A stretch of 5,648 bases of DNA from Coriobacteriia bacterium (GTDB taxonomy: Bacteria > Actinomycetota > Coriobacteriia > Coriobacteriales > QAMH01), in NCBI GenBank assembly GCA_900756605.1, contig CAAEKX010000233.1:1-5648 (forward strand), read 5' to 3'. Shown piece after piece: positions 5,122-5,648 of this stretch (positions within the stretch are counted from its first letter, which is position 1; the number at the start of each line of letters is the position of its first letter). Under the pieces are notes generated by a model that saw nothing but the letters and a program-made list of their open reading frames with translations, did not search any database and was not told where the DNA came from. The position numbers were made by a program, and so were the translations under genes.

Positions 5122-5648
5122 CTATCGCAGGTATTTGTAGAACGCGGCGCAGGAGCCTTCGCTCGAGACCATGCAGGGGCCGATGGGGCGTTCTGGGCTG
5201 CAGGCCGTGGCAAAGAGCGGGCATTCGCTCGGGTCCATGACGCCGCGCAGCACATCACCGCAGCGGCAACCCTTGGGCTCGATCGTCGGCTCTATGGCAG
5301 GCGAGAACTTGGCAAGCGCATCGAAACGGGCGTACTTCTCGCGCAATCTGTAGCCAGAATCGGGGATGAGGCCCAGACCGCGCCAGGTGGCATCGCAGGG
5401 CTCGAAGGCCTCGGCGATGGTCGCCTGGGCATCGACGTTGCCCTCGTCTTGCACGCCGCGTCGGTAGTCGTTCACGATGCTTGCCTCGCCGCGGGCGAGC
5501 ATGCGGAGCAAGATAGCGATGCCGCTCAGCAAGTCGTTAGGTTCGAAGCCCATGATGCACCCGGGAATGCCGTAGTCGCGCGCGAGGAATTCGTAGGGCG
5601 TACGGCCGATGATGGTCGAGACGTGTCCTGGCAGTATGAGGGCGTTGA
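5122..5648 (-). CDS. hypD: [NiFe]-hydrogenase maturation protein HypD, C-terminal part (partial)
   Basis: HypD works with HypC and HypE to assemble the Fe(CN)2CO group of [NiFe]-hydrogenases and carries a [4Fe-4S] cluster. The visible 174 residues (of about 360 in the family) run off the right edge and end at TAG 5124-5122. Family signatures are clear: PGHVSTIIG near the window edge, then GFEPNDLL, CDATWRGLGLIPDSGYRLRE, KGCRCGDVLRGVMDPSECPLF and the ending ACSPERPIGPCMVSSEGSCAAFYKY, which holds the cysteine-rich cluster region. No expected cysteine is missing in this part. It is transcribed toward pheT, with 25 bases between the two stop codons. Its presence implies that the organism makes a [NiFe]-hydrogenase. 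Other hyp genes presumably lie to the right, which cannot be seen. Confidence 0.95.
   Translation of the reverse strand, partial: NALILPGHVSTIIGRTPYEFLARDYGIPGCIMGFEPNDLLSGIAILLRMLARGEASIVNDYRRGVQDEGNVDAQATIAEAFEPCDATWRGLGLIPDSGYRLREKYARFDALAKFSPAIEPTIEPKGCRCGDVLRGVMDPSECPLFATACSPERPIGPCMVSSEGSCAAFYKYLR

Noticed and set aside
5107..5157. GGCTCCTG / CAGGAGCC inverted repeat between pheT and hypD as a bidirectional terminator
   Set aside because: It is an 8-bp stem with a 35-base loop and no T-run on either strand; the right arm is inside hypD coding sequence.
2658..5258. An 866-residue open frame on the minus strand opposite pheT and the end of hypD
   Set aside because: It is an antisense shadow of pheT created by GC-rich codon bias. 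PheT on the plus strand shows every family domain, and the antisense product shows no recognisable motif.

Overview
The window is a chromosomal housekeeping segment from a GC-rich bacterium. The coding regions look GC-rich, with a clearly AT-richer gap at about 860-1050. A transcriptional T-box leader with intrinsic terminators, a pheS with a four-cysteine insert like that of Gram-positive PheS, a GTG start and a hydrogenase-maturation gene together suggest an anaerobic high-GC Gram-positive. Class Coriobacteriia (Actinomycetota) is the best guess, but this is inferred from sequence style and not proven.

Layout from left to right. At 1-161 is the 3' end of gpmI (cofactor-independent phosphoglycerate mutase). 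A strong promoter overlaps its stop codon and drives secG (229-507). Twenty bases after secG comes tRNA-Leu(GAG) at 528-616, closed by an intrinsic terminator at 626-650. On the opposite strand a second terminator (671-721) faces it. This belongs to what looks like an undescribed, densely folded small RNA at about 671-822, whose unpaired C-rich stretches resemble Shine-Dalgarno-pairing seeds. Upstream of it, on the same minus strand, is a 10-codon ORF with a good ribosome binding site (847-879).

Between about 900 and 1250 no protein gene is supported. The stretch holds AT-rich DNA with a 31-bp-spaced direct repeat, and then a 116-bp element bounded by 22-bp inverted arms (1070-1185). An extended -10 promoter at 1239-1247 then starts a complete phenylalanine T-box leader (about 1254-1509) with specifier codon TTC, a UGGU acceptor-binding bulge, and mutually exclusive antiterminator and terminator. 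It controls pheS (1554-2615) and pheT (2649-5096), the two subunits of phenylalanyl-tRNA synthetase. When tRNA-Phe is uncharged it should bind the leader and allow readthrough. Converging on pheT, with 24 bases between the stop codons, is the C-terminal half of hypD (5122-5648, minus strand), a [NiFe]-hydrogenase maturation factor that runs off the right edge.

The parts most worth following up are the minus-strand small RNA at 671-822, the inverted-repeat element at 1070-1185, and the secG-tRNA-Leu(GAG) linkage, which matches the E. coli secG-leuU arrangement.
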